DNA from: Paracoccus isoporae
Lineage (GTDB): Bacteria > Pseudomonadota > Alphaproteobacteria > Rhodobacterales > Rhodobacteraceae
Reading direction: 5' to 3'
Length of the DNA stretch: 64,000 bases
Assembly: GCF_900101865.1 (NCBI RefSeq)
Contig: NZ_FNAH01000006.1
Location: 124,001 to 188,000 of the forward strand
Position 1 is the first letter of the stretch. Each line of letters opens with the position of its first letter. The position numbers and the translations under genes are program-made. Under the pieces are notes generated by a model that was not told the DNA's origin, made no database searches, and saw only the letters and a list, made by a program, of their open reading frames with translations. Shown here piece after piece: positions 44,137 through 52,328 of the stretch.

Positions 44137-44176
44137 TTGACGTCTTTATAATGCATTATGCATTCTTAATTGACAA
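44137..44176. promoter_or_regulatory. Divergent promoter region with GntR operator
   Basis: ATAATGCATTAT (44148-44159) is identical to the palindrome at 35403, and a half-overlapping TATGCATTCT follows. Leftward, TTGTCA (44176-44171), a 17-base spacer and CATTAT (44153-44148) form a plausible promoter for the receptor operon, with the operator on its -10. Rightward, TTGACG (44137-44142), 18 bases and CATTCT (44161-44166) could drive the CoA-transferase gene. Confidence 0.6.
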
Positions 44177-44237
44177 TAATAAATTTGGAATTCGCGGATC
44201 GGCGCTGTCCGTCGCCGTTCGACCAGGAGAAAAATGC

Positions 44238-45467
44238 ATGAAAAATGGTGTTATTGCCGGCAAGACCGTGGTCGAGCTGGGCAGCATGATTGCTGCACCC
44301 TATGGCGCGCATCTGCTGAACCAGCTCGGCGCAGATGTAATAAAGATCGAACCCCCGACCGGTGATACCACACGGAAACTGGTACGGGGTGGGCCCAGCG
44401 GGAGCTTTGTCGCGTTCAACCGGGGCAAGCGGAGCCTCTGCCTCGACATGATGTCCGAGGCCGGAAGTGATGCGTTCCGCACACTCGTAGCCCGCGCGGA
44501 CATCGTGCTGCATAACCTGTCGCCGTCAGCTGCGCGCAAGCTCGGCGTGACTTTCGCCGGATGCAATACCATCAATCCCGATATCATCTTCTGTCACATC
44601 AAGGGCTATGGCGCGGGGCCGCTTCAGGAGCAGGTCGCCTCGAATCCGATCGCGGAGGCCGCAACGGGTGTCATGTACTACAACCGGCCCGATGGGCGAC
44701 CGGCGCGTCTCGGGCCGTCATATCACGACCAGTTCGCGGGCTGCTACGCTGCCATCGCGATTCTCGCCGCGCTACAGTCGGACCGGTCCGAGGAGCGGCG
44801 CAATATCGAAATTGGTCTCTACGAAACCGGTCTGCACATTGCGGCGCGAGACCTGATGGGCGTGCAATTGAAATCGCAACTCCTGGGTCGGCCGGAGCAG
44901 GAGCCTTCGGCCGAATTCTCGATTCCGGGCTATGGCGCCTACGAGACGCAGGACGGGCGCTGGATCTACCTTGTCATGTTGACTGACGATCATTGGCGCA
45001 AGTTTGGCACCGCTACTGGCCTCTCACCCGATCCCGAGCTTGCGACTCTGCGCCAGCGGCGTGCACGGCGCCAAGATGTCGAACAAATCGTCGGTGCGTT
45101 GGTGGCTGGTTTCGAGTTCGACATGCTTGTTGAAAAACTCATAGCGGCAGGAGTCGGCCATACCGAAGTGCTGCCGCTTGACCGGGTGCTCGACGCACCG
45201 CAGGCACGGGCCGGAGAGAAGTTGTCCGACTTCGACTTTGCCGGGTACCGGTTTCAGACGCCCGAGTTGCCCCTTGGCCCTCTGCTGTGTGACGTGGCGG
45301 CCAGCTTACCGCCGCCTCTGCTTGGCGAACACTCGACCCAGATCATGCAAGAGCTTGGCTTTTCGGTCGACCGGATCGCAGAGGTCGTCCATCAGGGCGC
45401 GGCCGTCGAAGCTGACCTTGCGGCGCCGCTTTGGGCGAAGCCGCGCAAGGGCAAAGCCGTGCGATGA
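44238..45467 (+). CDS. Class III CoA-transferase, CaiB/BaiF family
   Basis: This 409-residue CoA-transferase III protein starts MKNGVIAGKTVVELGSMIAAP, with NQLGADVIKIEPP as the CoA-binding block. The catalytic Asp is D164 in SYHDQFAGCYAAIAIL. The GNPIAE-like segment reads ASNPIAEAATGVMYYN. The start has AGGAGA 8 bases upstream. It is the only rightward gene of the cluster and shares the operator-bearing divergent region with the receptor gene, so it is probably co-regulated. It differs clearly from the CaiB pair at 31755-34096. It could be an initial CoA-transferase, or an intramolecular one (compare mesaconyl-CoA C1-C4 transferase); the choice is open. Confidence 0.87.
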   Translation: MKNGVIAGKTVVELGSMIAAPYGAHLLNQLGADVIKIEPPTGDTTRKLVRGGPSGSFVAFNRGKRSLCLDMMSEAGSDAFRTLVARADIVLHNLSPSAARKLGVTFAGCNTINPDIIFCHIKGYGAGPLQEQVASNPIAEAATGVMYYNRPDGRPARLGPSYHDQFAGCYAAIAILAALQSDRSEERRNIEIGLYETGLHIAARDLMGVQLKSQLLGRPEQEPSAEFSIPGYGAYETQDGRWIYLVMLTDDHWRKFGTATGLSPDPELATLRQRRARRQDVEQIVGALVAGFEFDMLVEKLIAAGVGHTEVLPLDRVLDAPQARAGEKLSDFDFAGYRFQTPELPLGPLLCDVAASLPPPLLGEHSTQIMQELGFSVDRIAEVVHQGAAVEADLAAPLWAKPRKGKAVR

Positions 45468-45487
45468 CTTGACTGGAAGCCGCGCAA

Positions 45488-46819
45488 TCAAACCGTATCC
45501 AGATACAGCTCGATCGTCTCCTCGTCGGTCAGTTCGGCCATGTAGTGCAGCTCCTGCCGCTTCGTCATCATCAGGTTGTCGATCAGATGCTGCGGGAAGA
45601 TACGCTTGACCTCGGGGCAGGTGCCGAACGCCTCGATGGCGTCGTTCCAGGTGCCGGGCAACTGGTCCAGGCCCTTGTCGTAAGCATTGCCCTCGAAGGG
45701 CGGGGGCGGCTCCTGTCCGTCCTCGATCCCGTTCAGCGCCGCGCCGAGGATGGCGGCGATCATCAGATAGGGGTTCACGTCGCCGCCCGCGACGCGATGC
45801 TCGATCCGGCGGGCCTTGGGGCCGGAGGCGGGGATGCGGATGGCGGCGGTGCGGTTCTCATAGGCCCAGCCGATCCCGGTGGGCGCATGGGCGTTGGGCA
45901 CAAGCCGGTCATAGCTGTTCTCATGCGGCGCGAAGATCAGGGTCGAGCCGGGCATGGCGCGCAGCAGACCGGCCACGGCGTGGCGCAGCGTGTCGGACCC
46001 TTTCGGGCCGCCATCGTCGAAGACATTCCGCCCCTCCGCATCCAGGAGCGAGAAATGCATGTGCAGACCGGAGCCGGACCAGACATCATAGGGCTTGGCC
46101 ATGAAGCTGGCGGCGAAGCCGAATTCCCGCGCGACGCCCTTGGTCAGCATCTTGAACAGCCAGGCGTCATCCGCCGCCTTCAGCGGATCGTCCTGGTGCA
46201 TCATGTTGATCTCGAACTGGCCGAGGGCGGCCTCCGATATCGCGGTGTCGGCGGGAATATCCATCTCCTCGCAGGCGTCGTAGAGCCGGGTGAAGAACTG
46301 GTCGAACGCGTCGAGCGCGCGCAGCGACAGCGTCTCGGCCCCGGTTCGGCGCTTGCCAGAGCGCGGGCTCGGCGGCACGCGCAGCGTCTTGCCGGAATCG
46401 TCGATGATGAAGAACTCCATCTCGGTCGCGACCACCGGGGTCAGACCGGCGGCCTTGTAGCGGTCGACGACACGGGCGAGGGCCTGACGCGGATCGCCCT
46501 CATAGGGGCGACCATCGGCGTGAAACATCCAGATCGGCAGCAGGGCCGACGGCGCGCCCAGCCAGGGCATCGGCATGAAGCCGCGTTCCGTGGGCATCAG
46601 CAGCGCATCGGGATCGCCGGTTTCAAAGACCAGCGGGCTGTCTTCGATATCCTCGCCCCAGATATCCATGTTCAGCACGGAATAGGGGAATTTCGTGCCC
46701 TCGGTCAGCAGCTTCTGCGCAAACCGCGCCGGCACCCGCTTGCCGCGCGGCACGCCGTTGAGATCGGCGGCAGCCACGCGAATGGTTCGGACCTCGGGAT
46801 GTTCGGCAAGCCAGTTCAC
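45488..46819 (-). CDS. Glutamine-synthetase-like ligase (gamma-glutamylpolyamine synthetase type)
   Basis: This 443-residue protein belongs to the glutamine synthetase superfamily, with the catalytic domain signature KPYDVWSGSGLHMHFSL (His/Glu metal ligands), ATEMEFFI (first Glu pair) and ASGPKARRIEHRVAGGDVNPY. Residues 1-100 match the small beta-Grasp domain. PuuA-type enzymes join glutamate to putrescine or other amines using ATP. It starts at GTG with AGGTGA upstream, 4 bp after the permease gene stop, so it belongs to the leftward transporter operon. A second paralogue lies at 50940-52298. Confidence 0.88.
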   Translation of the reverse strand: MNWLAEHPEVRTIRVAAADLNGVPRGKRVPARFAQKLLTEGTKFPYSVLNMDIWGEDIEDSPLVFETGDPDALLMPTERGFMPMPWLGAPSALLPIWMFHADGRPYEGDPRQALARVVDRYKAAGLTPVVATEMEFFIIDDSGKTLRVPPSPRSGKRRTGAETLSLRALDAFDQFFTRLYDACEEMDIPADTAISEAALGQFEINMMHQDDPLKAADDAWLFKMLTKGVAREFGFAASFMAKPYDVWSGSGLHMHFSLLDAEGRNVFDDGGPKGSDTLRHAVAGLLRAMPGSTLIFAPHENSYDRLVPNAHAPTGIGWAYENRTAAIRIPASGPKARRIEHRVAGGDVNPYLMIAAILGAALNGIEDGQEPPPPFEGNAYDKGLDQLPGTWNDAIEAFGTCPEVKRIFPQHLIDNLMMTKRQELHYMAELTDEETIELYLDTV

Positions 46820-46822
46820 ATG

Positions 46823-47647
46823 TCACCTGATGAGTTGGGGCCGATAGCGGATTCGGCGGGCGGCGCCGGGAAGATGCCGGTTCAGGCGCCGGTTGACCAC
46901 CCCGAAGAGCAGGATCAGCAGCAGGGTCAGAAGGATGAAATACCCCGCCACGATGGGATAGGCGACAAAGGGGTTGAAGGTCTTATCGGCAAAGAAACTG
47001 CCGTAATAGAGCGCATCTCCCTGTTGCGCATAGGCCGGGAAGCTGGAGAAGAACACCAGCGTCGTGGCATGGAACAGGAAGATCGCCTCGTTGGTATAGG
47101 CGGGCCAGGCCAGCCGCATCATGGTGGGCCAGACCACGCGCCGGAATCTGTGCCACCCCGTCAGCCCGTAGGCATCCGCCGCCTCCAGATCGCCTTTCGG
47201 GACCGATTGCAGCGCGCCATAGAAGATCTCGGCCGAGTAGGCGGCGGTGTTCAGGATCAGCACGATCAGTGCCCCCGCCCAGGCCTTGGTCAGCCAGCCG
47301 GTGGCGACGGTGATGCCGAACAGCTCGATCCCGCTGCGCGGCAGCAGCACGAAAATCTGGTAGGCCAGAAAGAACTGGATGAAGAGCGGGCTGCCGCGGA
47401 ACACGAAGATGAACGCCTCCGCCGGTTTGCGCAGCAGCGGGTTGGGCGAGGCTTTGGCCAGGGCCAGCCCGTTGGCGATGAAAAAACCGATCAGCAGGGC
47501 GAACACCCCGAAATAGACATTCCAGATCAGCCCGGACCCGATCAGGGTGAACTGCGTGCACAGATCAAACTCGGTGCGCGGCAGCAGCCGCTCGCCGATG
47601 CCGATGGAGCGCAGGGCGTAATTGGTGATCGCCTCCGCGCAGGTCAT
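46823..47647 (-). CDS. Polar-amino-acid-type ABC transporter permease (HisM/ArtM-like)
   Basis: This 274-residue permease starts at the ATG overlapping the upstream permease stop (ATGA). It has five or six hydrophobic helices and the HEAAM-type inner-membrane motif around PKGDLEAADAYGLTGWHRFRRVVWP. Its partner is the adjacent permease at 47644-48522, and the ATPase is at 49370. The longer frame upstream is a shadow of the partner gene. It carries the ligand of the adjacent binding protein, probably a basic amino acid or amine. Confidence 0.9.
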   Translation of the reverse strand: MTCAEAITNYALRSIGIGERLLPRTEFDLCTQFTLIGSGLIWNVYFGVFALLIGFFIANGLALAKASPNPLLRKPAEAFIFVFRGSPLFIQFFLAYQIFVLLPRSGIELFGITVATGWLTKAWAGALIVLILNTAAYSAEIFYGALQSVPKGDLEAADAYGLTGWHRFRRVVWPTMMRLAWPAYTNEAIFLFHATTLVFFSSFPAYAQQGDALYYGSFFADKTFNPFVAYPIVAGYFILLTLLLILLFGVVNRRLNRHLPGAARRIRYRPQLIR

Positions 47648-48522
47648 GCCCCGGCCTTTCGCAGCGTCTCGCCGCCCATCGTGGCCTGGCCGAGCGACAG
47701 GCGCCGCCGGACACGGCTCAGCACCCGCTCGGACGCCCAGGTCATCAGCAGGTAGAAGACGAGGATCGCGAGGAAATAATACAGCCGCCAGTCCGGGTGC
47801 GGATAGGTGAAGGCGCTTGTCTTGGAGCCGCCCAGTTCGCGCGCCCAGTACACGATATCCTCGACTCCCAGCAGGAACAGCAGCGGCGTGGCCTTGATGA
47901 GGATCATCCACAGATTGGACAGACCCGGCACGGCATAGCTCCACATTTGCGGGATCAGCACGCGACGGTTCACCTGCCGACGCGTCATGCCGTAGGCCTC
48001 GGCGGTCTCAAGCTGCGCGCGCGGCACCGCGTTCATCGCGCCGTAGAGCACGTTCGCCGCGAAGGCGCCGAACACGATGGAAAAGGCCAGCACGGCCAGG
48101 AACATGCCGTAGGAATCATGCACCCATTCCGGGCTGGCCGCGCGCGGCAGCTTGGCCGCCTCGCAGACGATGAAATCATTGCCCTGCCGGACCGGAACGG
48201 ATGTGTCGCAAGAGACGCGGGATCGCAGATATTCGAATAGCTGGTCGAGCGCGATGGGCACGAACATGAAGAACACCACATCCGGCACGCCGCGCACCAT
48301 GGAGGTGTAGATCTTTCCGAACCAGCGAAGCGGAGCGAAGTGGGAACGCGAGGCGAGCGCGCCGCCGAACCCGAACAGCAGCGCGATCGGGGCGGTGACC
48401 GCCAGCAGAAACAACACCGTCCCGAAGCTCGCGTAGAACAGAAGATGCGTGCCCGATGTCAGGTAGCATGACAGCCAGGCGAGCCCCTCCAGAGCTTTCG
48501 GATCGGCGCAGTATGCAAACAT
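47644..48522 (-). CDS. Polar-amino-acid-type ABC transporter permease (HisQ/ArtQ-like)
   Basis: This 292-residue permease has the conserved VPRAQLETAEAYGMTRRQVNRRVLIPQMW motif in parts (EAYGM and RVLIPQ) and FVPIALDQLFEYLRS in a long periplasmic loop with two Cys (SCDTSVP, VCEAAKL). It follows the binding-protein gene after a 45-base gap that is almost entirely a perfect 12-bp hairpin. It overlaps the next permease by 4 bases. Confidence 0.9.
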   Translation of the reverse strand: MFAYCADPKALEGLAWLSCYLTSGTHLLFYASFGTVLFLLAVTAPIALLFGFGGALASRSHFAPLRWFGKIYTSMVRGVPDVVFFMFVPIALDQLFEYLRSRVSCDTSVPVRQGNDFIVCEAAKLPRAASPEWVHDSYGMFLAVLAFSIVFGAFAANVLYGAMNAVPRAQLETAEAYGMTRRQVNRRVLIPQMWSYAVPGLSNLWMILIKATPLLFLLGVEDIVYWARELGGSKTSAFTYPHPDWRLYYFLAILVFYLLMTWASERVLSRVRRRLSLGQATMGGETLRKAGA

Positions 48523-48533
48523 CGCGGGCGTAT

Positions 48534-48561
48534 GGCCCCGCCGCGAAGCCGCGGCGGGGCC
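48534..48561 (-). terminator. Perfect 12-bp intra-operon hairpin after the binding-protein gene
   Basis: GGCCCCGCCGCG (48534-48545) pairs perfectly with CGCGGCGGGGCC (48550-48561) over a 4-base loop. There is no T run on the minus strand. Such hairpins often allow higher receptor than permease expression by attenuation or by protecting the upstream mRNA 3' end. Confidence 0.7.
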
Positions 48562-48567
48562 TTGTCC

Positions 48568-49347
48568 TTATTCGACCGGGGTGATCGTGGCGTCAGCCTC
48601 GGCCACGGCTTCTCCGTCGGGGCCGAAATACATCGCGCCCTCGGCGAACCATTTCTGGATCAGACCGTTCAGCGTCCCGTCTTCCTTCATCGAGTCGATG
48701 GCGGCATCCATCTTCTCGCGCAGCTCGTTGTCGGACTGGCGGATGCCGACGCCGATGCCACCACCAAGCGGCACATCCTCGCCCACCCAGGAAAATTCCC
48801 CATTCGATTCGACGACGACCGGCTCCAGGAAGTCCTTGTCGGCAAAGACCGCATCCGCCTCGCCATTGCGCACGGCCGAGACGGTTTCATCCGGGGTCGC
48901 GAATTCCAGCAGCGTCGCGCCGGATTCAGCCACATGCGCGGCCTGGATCGTGGCGGTCTGTGCCGCGACGACCGCGCCGTCACCCACATTCGCCTCGGCG
49001 TCCATGGCGGCATAGGCGGATGCCGCCGGGGGGAAGTAGTTCTGACTGAACTGGATTTCCTGCTGACGCTCCTCGGTGATCGACATGCCGGCCATGATGG
49101 CGTCGTAATTCGAGGATTTCAGGTTCGGCAGGATCGAATCCCAGTCATTCTTGACCCAGACGCATTCCAGCTCGGCACGTTCGCAGATCTCGTTGCCGAC
49201 ATCGATGTCGAACCCGTCCAGCTCGCCGCTGTCATTGACCAGGTTATAGGGAGGATAGGCGCCTTCCGACGCGATCCGCACCGGCGCGGCCGAGGCAATA
49301 CCAGCCGTCAGCGCAATCGCGGCTGCCACAGTCAGGGTTGTTCTCAT
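48568..49347 (-). CDS. Periplasmic substrate-binding protein, lysine/arginine/ornithine type
   Basis: This 259-residue SBP_bac_3 receptor starts with a signal peptide (MRTTLTVAAAIALTAGIASAA). The mature part shows RIASEGAYPPYNLVNDSGEL, GFDIDVGNEICERA and NDWDSILPNLKSSNYDAIMAGMSI in short blocks, all standard for basic-amino-acid receptors. A Cys pair (ERAELECVW region) is typical for the LAO/HisJ type. Start 49347 has AGGAGA upstream. Its neighbours (PuuA/B/D-like enzymes) suggest a basic amino acid, ornithine or a polyamine-derived ligand. Confidence 0.9.
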   Translation of the reverse strand: MRTTLTVAAAIALTAGIASAAPVRIASEGAYPPYNLVNDSGELDGFDIDVGNEICERAELECVWVKNDWDSILPNLKSSNYDAIMAGMSITEERQQEIQFSQNYFPPAASAYAAMDAEANVGDGAVVAAQTATIQAAHVAESGATLLEFATPDETVSAVRNGEADAVFADKDFLEPVVVESNGEFSWVGEDVPLGGGIGVGIRQSDNELREKMDAAIDSMKEDGTLNGLIQKWFAEGAMYFGPDGEAVAEADATITPVE

Positions 49348-49369
49348 CACTTCATCTCCTGTTGGTTGG

Positions 49370-50155
49370 TCAGCCCACCAGTGTGGCGCTGAGAAACTGG
49401 CGCAGCCTGTCGGTGTTCGGCGCGCCAAAGACCTGATCGGGCGGACCTTCTTCTTCGATCCGTCCCTGATGCAGGAATACGACATGATCGCTGACATCGC
49501 GGGCCAGCCGCATGTCATGCGTGACCAGGATCATGGTGCGATGCTCGGCGGCAAGATCCTTGATGACCCGCACCACCTCCTGTTGCAATTCCGGGTCGAG
49601 CGCGCTTGTCGGCTCATCGAACAGAAGCGCCCGCGGCTCCATGCACAAGGCGCGGGCAATCGCCGCGCGCTGTTGCTGACCGCCGGAAAGCTGGCCCGGC
49701 CAGGCTTCGGCCTTGTCCCCGATGCCCACCTTGTCCAGCAGGGCGCGCGCCCGCGCCTCGACCTCGGCTTTCGGCTGGCCCAGCACCGTCACCGGCGCCT
49801 CGATCACGTTCTGCAGGATGGTCATGTGCGACCACAGGTTGAACTGCTGGAACACCATGGCAAGCTGGGTGCGCATCTTCGTGACCTGCGCCCGGTCTGC
49901 GGGAACGCGGCCCCTGCCCTGCCCCTTCCACCGCACCGGCGCGCCTCCGAACAGGATCTCGCCCTGATGGCTGTTCTCCAGCAGGTTGCAGCAGCGAAGC
50001 AGCGTCGATTTCCCCGACCCGGACGATCCGATCAGGCTGACCACATGGCCGCGCGGGGCGGTCAGCGACACGCCCTTGAGGACCTCGAGATCGCCATAGG
50101 ACTTGTGCAGGTCGCGGATCTCGATAACGGCTGAGCTGGCGAGGTTCTCTGTCAT
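49370..50155 (-). CDS. Polar-amino-acid-type ABC transporter ATP-binding protein (HisP-like)
   Basis: This 261-residue ABC ATPase has Walker A GSSGSGKST, the Q-loop FQQFNLWSHMT, signature LSGGQQQRAAIARAL, Walker B ALLFDEPTSALDPE and switch VTHDMRLARDVSD. The block GAPVRWKGQGRGRVP is a longer insertion typical of the HisP/GlnQ group. It leads the leftward transporter operon. The start is uncertain: ATG 50155 lacks a good ribosome binding site, and ATG 50182 is an alternative. Confidence 0.92.
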   Translation of the reverse strand: MTENLASSAVIEIRDLHKSYGDLEVLKGVSLTAPRGHVVSLIGSSGSGKSTLLRCCNLLENSHQGEILFGGAPVRWKGQGRGRVPADRAQVTKMRTQLAMVFQQFNLWSHMTILQNVIEAPVTVLGQPKAEVEARARALLDKVGIGDKAEAWPGQLSGGQQQRAAIARALCMEPRALLFDEPTSALDPELQQEVVRVIKDLAAEHRTMILVTHDMRLARDVSDHVVFLHQGRIEEEGPPDQVFGAPNTDRLRQFLSATLVG

Positions 50156-50244
50156 TCTGTCGCGTATCTGGCGCGAAACCATGACCGATTGCAACGACTT
50201 CCTGCGCCGCCTAATCTGTCGCTGACCCAACAGAATGGCACCAT

Positions 50245-50943
50245 ATGCAGATCGGCATCCTACAATGCGGGCAGGCCCCGGACGCGCTCAAGGACGCGGC
50301 GGGCGATTACCCGGACATGTTCATGCGCCTCCTGGCGGGACGCGGGCTGGACTTCACCAACTACCATGTTGAGAACATGGAATTTCCGGACAGCGTCCAG
50401 GCGGCGGATGGCTGGCTCATCACCGGATCGCGCCATGGCGCGTATGAGCCGCACCCGTGGATTGCGCCTCTGGAGTCCTTCATCCGGCAGGCTTTCGACG
50501 CAGCGGTGCCGATGGTCGGCATCTGCTTCGGTCACCAGATCATCGCCCAGGCCCTTGGCGGCAAGGTCGAGAAATTTTCCGGTGGCTGGTCGGTCGGCGC
50601 GCAGGATTACAGATTCGGCGGCGAGACGCTGACGCTGAACGCCTGGCATCAGGACCAGGTGACGCAGCGTCCGCAGGGCGCCGAGCAGGCCGGATACAGC
50701 GAGTTCTGCGACAATGCCGCGCTGATCTATCCCGGCCGGGCCTTCACCGTGCAGCCGCATCCCGAATTCGACGACAGTTTCGTGCGCGGTCTGATGGAGA
50801 CGCGCGCCAAAGGCGTGGTGCCCGACGACTTGCTCGACGCGGCCCGGCAGCGGCTTGGCGGGGCGCGCGACAGCGCCCGCATCGCCGACCGGATCGAGGC
50901 GTTCTTCCGCGCCGCCACGGCCGATGAAATGGGGGCGGCGTGA
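50245..50943 (+). CDS. Class I glutamine amidotransferase-like protein (PuuD-like role possible)
   Basis: This 232-residue protein has the class I amidotransferase triad: C94 in GICFGHQ, H172 and E174 in QPHPEFD. It begins MQIGILQCGQAPD. Stand-alone members include gamma-glutamyl-GABA hydrolase and other gamma-glutamyl hydrolases. It starts a rightward operon and ends overlapping the next gene (GTGA), a PuuA-type ligase. Hydrolysis of a gamma-glutamylated intermediate is therefore a reasonable role. It is shorter than E. coli PuuD (about 254), so the assignment is tentative. Confidence 0.82.
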   Translation: MQIGILQCGQAPDALKDAAGDYPDMFMRLLAGRGLDFTNYHVENMEFPDSVQAADGWLITGSRHGAYEPHPWIAPLESFIRQAFDAAVPMVGICFGHQIIAQALGGKVEKFSGGWSVGAQDYRFGGETLTLNAWHQDQVTQRPQGAEQAGYSEFCDNAALIYPGRAFTVQPHPEFDDSFVRGLMETRAKGVVPDDLLDAARQRLGGARDSARIADRIEAFFRAATADEMGAA

Positions 50944-52298
50944 CCCCGGACTGGCTGCAGAACGCCCCGCAAGCGGCGCAGGATTATGTCGCCGGCCGGC
51001 GGCTCGACGAGGTCGAATGCATCGTGCCGGACATCGCCGGCGTGGCGCGCGGCAAGGCCATGCCCGCGTCGAAATTCGCCCGGCAGGAGAAGTTCTACCT
51101 GCCGAATTCGATCTTCCTGCAAACCATCACCGGCGAATGGGCCGACAACCCCTCGGGCGCATTCACCGAACCCGACATGGTGCTGACGCCGGATTACACG
51201 ACAACCACAGCCGCGCCGTGGACCGCCGACTATACCCTGCAGGTGATCCATGACGTGTCCGACCAGCAGGGGCGCCCGGTGCCCATCGCACCGCGCAACG
51301 TGCTCAAGCATGTCGTCGGGCTGTTCGAGGCGAAGGGCTGGCAGCCGGTCGTCGCGCCGGAGATGGAGTTCTTCCTAGTCGCGCGGAATACCGATCCGAA
51401 TCAGCCGATCATCCCGCCCATGGGTCGCAGCGGGCGACGCGCCGCCGCCAAGCAGGCCTATTCGCTGTCGGCCGTGGATGAATACGGCAAGGTCATCGAC
51501 GATATTTACGATTTCGCCGAGGCGCAGGGCTTCGAGATCGACGGGATCTTGCAGGAGGGTGGCGCCGGTCAGGTGGAAATCAACCTCGCCCATGGCGATC
51601 CGGTCCGACTGGCCGACGAGATCTTCTTCTTCAAGCGGCTGATCCGCGAGGCAGCGCTGCGCCATGACTGCTTCGCCACATTCATGGCCAAGCCGATCGA
51701 GGGCGAGCCGGGATCTGCCATGCATATCCACCACTCGATCGTGGACATGGAGACCGGGCGCAACATCTTCTCGGATGAGAAGGGGCGCGAGGCACCGGAA
51801 TTCCTGCATTTCATCGCCGGGATGCAGACCCATCTGCCCGCGGCCATCGCGCTGCTTGCGCCCTATGTGAACTCCTATCGCCGCTATGTCCCGGATTTCG
51901 CGGCACCGATCAATCTGGAATGGGGCCGCGACAATCGCACGACCGGGCTCCGCGTGCCGATTTCAGGGCCCGAGGCGCGGCGCGTAGAAAACCGCCTCGC
52001 CGGCATGGATTGCAACCCCTATCTGGGGATCGCGGCGTCGCTGGCCTGCGGCTATCTGGGTCTGACCGAGGCGCAGGATCCGCGTCCCGAATGCATCGGA
52101 GACGCCTATATCTCCGAGGACGAGTTGCCGCTGACACTGGGCGACGCGCTTGACCTGATGGCGGACAGCGAGCCGATGCGCGCCGTTCTGGGCGAGGAGT
52201 TCGCGGCGGTCTACGAGGCGGTGAAGCGGAACGAATACAAGGAATTCCTGCAGGTCATCAGCCCGTGGGAGCGTGAACATCTGCTGCTGAATGTCTGA
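50940..52298 (+). CDS. Glutamine-synthetase-like ligase (gamma-glutamylputrescine synthetase type)
   Basis: This 452-residue glutamine synthetase family protein starts at a GTG inside the stop of the amidotransferase gene. Key motifs are APEMEFFLVA (metal Glu), GGAGQVEINLAHGDP (metal Glu), EGEPGSAMHIHHSI (His) and NLEWGRDNRTTGLRVPIS (Arg/ATP site). These are typical of PuuA, which ligates glutamate to putrescine. It is upstream of a PuuB-like oxidase. It is clearly different from the paralogue at 45488, so the locus may treat two amines. Confidence 0.88.
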   Translation: MTPDWLQNAPQAAQDYVAGRRLDEVECIVPDIAGVARGKAMPASKFARQEKFYLPNSIFLQTITGEWADNPSGAFTEPDMVLTPDYTTTTAAPWTADYTLQVIHDVSDQQGRPVPIAPRNVLKHVVGLFEAKGWQPVVAPEMEFFLVARNTDPNQPIIPPMGRSGRRAAAKQAYSLSAVDEYGKVIDDIYDFAEAQGFEIDGILQEGGAGQVEINLAHGDPVRLADEIFFFKRLIREAALRHDCFATFMAKPIEGEPGSAMHIHHSIVDMETGRNIFSDEKGREAPEFLHFIAGMQTHLPAAIALLAPYVNSYRRYVPDFAAPINLEWGRDNRTTGLRVPISGPEARRVENRLAGMDCNPYLGIAASLACGYLGLTEAQDPRPECIGDAYISEDELPLTLGDALDLMADSEPMRAVLGEEFAAVYEAVKRNEYKEFLQVISPWEREHLLLNV

Positions 52299-52328
52299 CG
52301 TGACCTGCCAGATCCGAAGGGGATTCGC

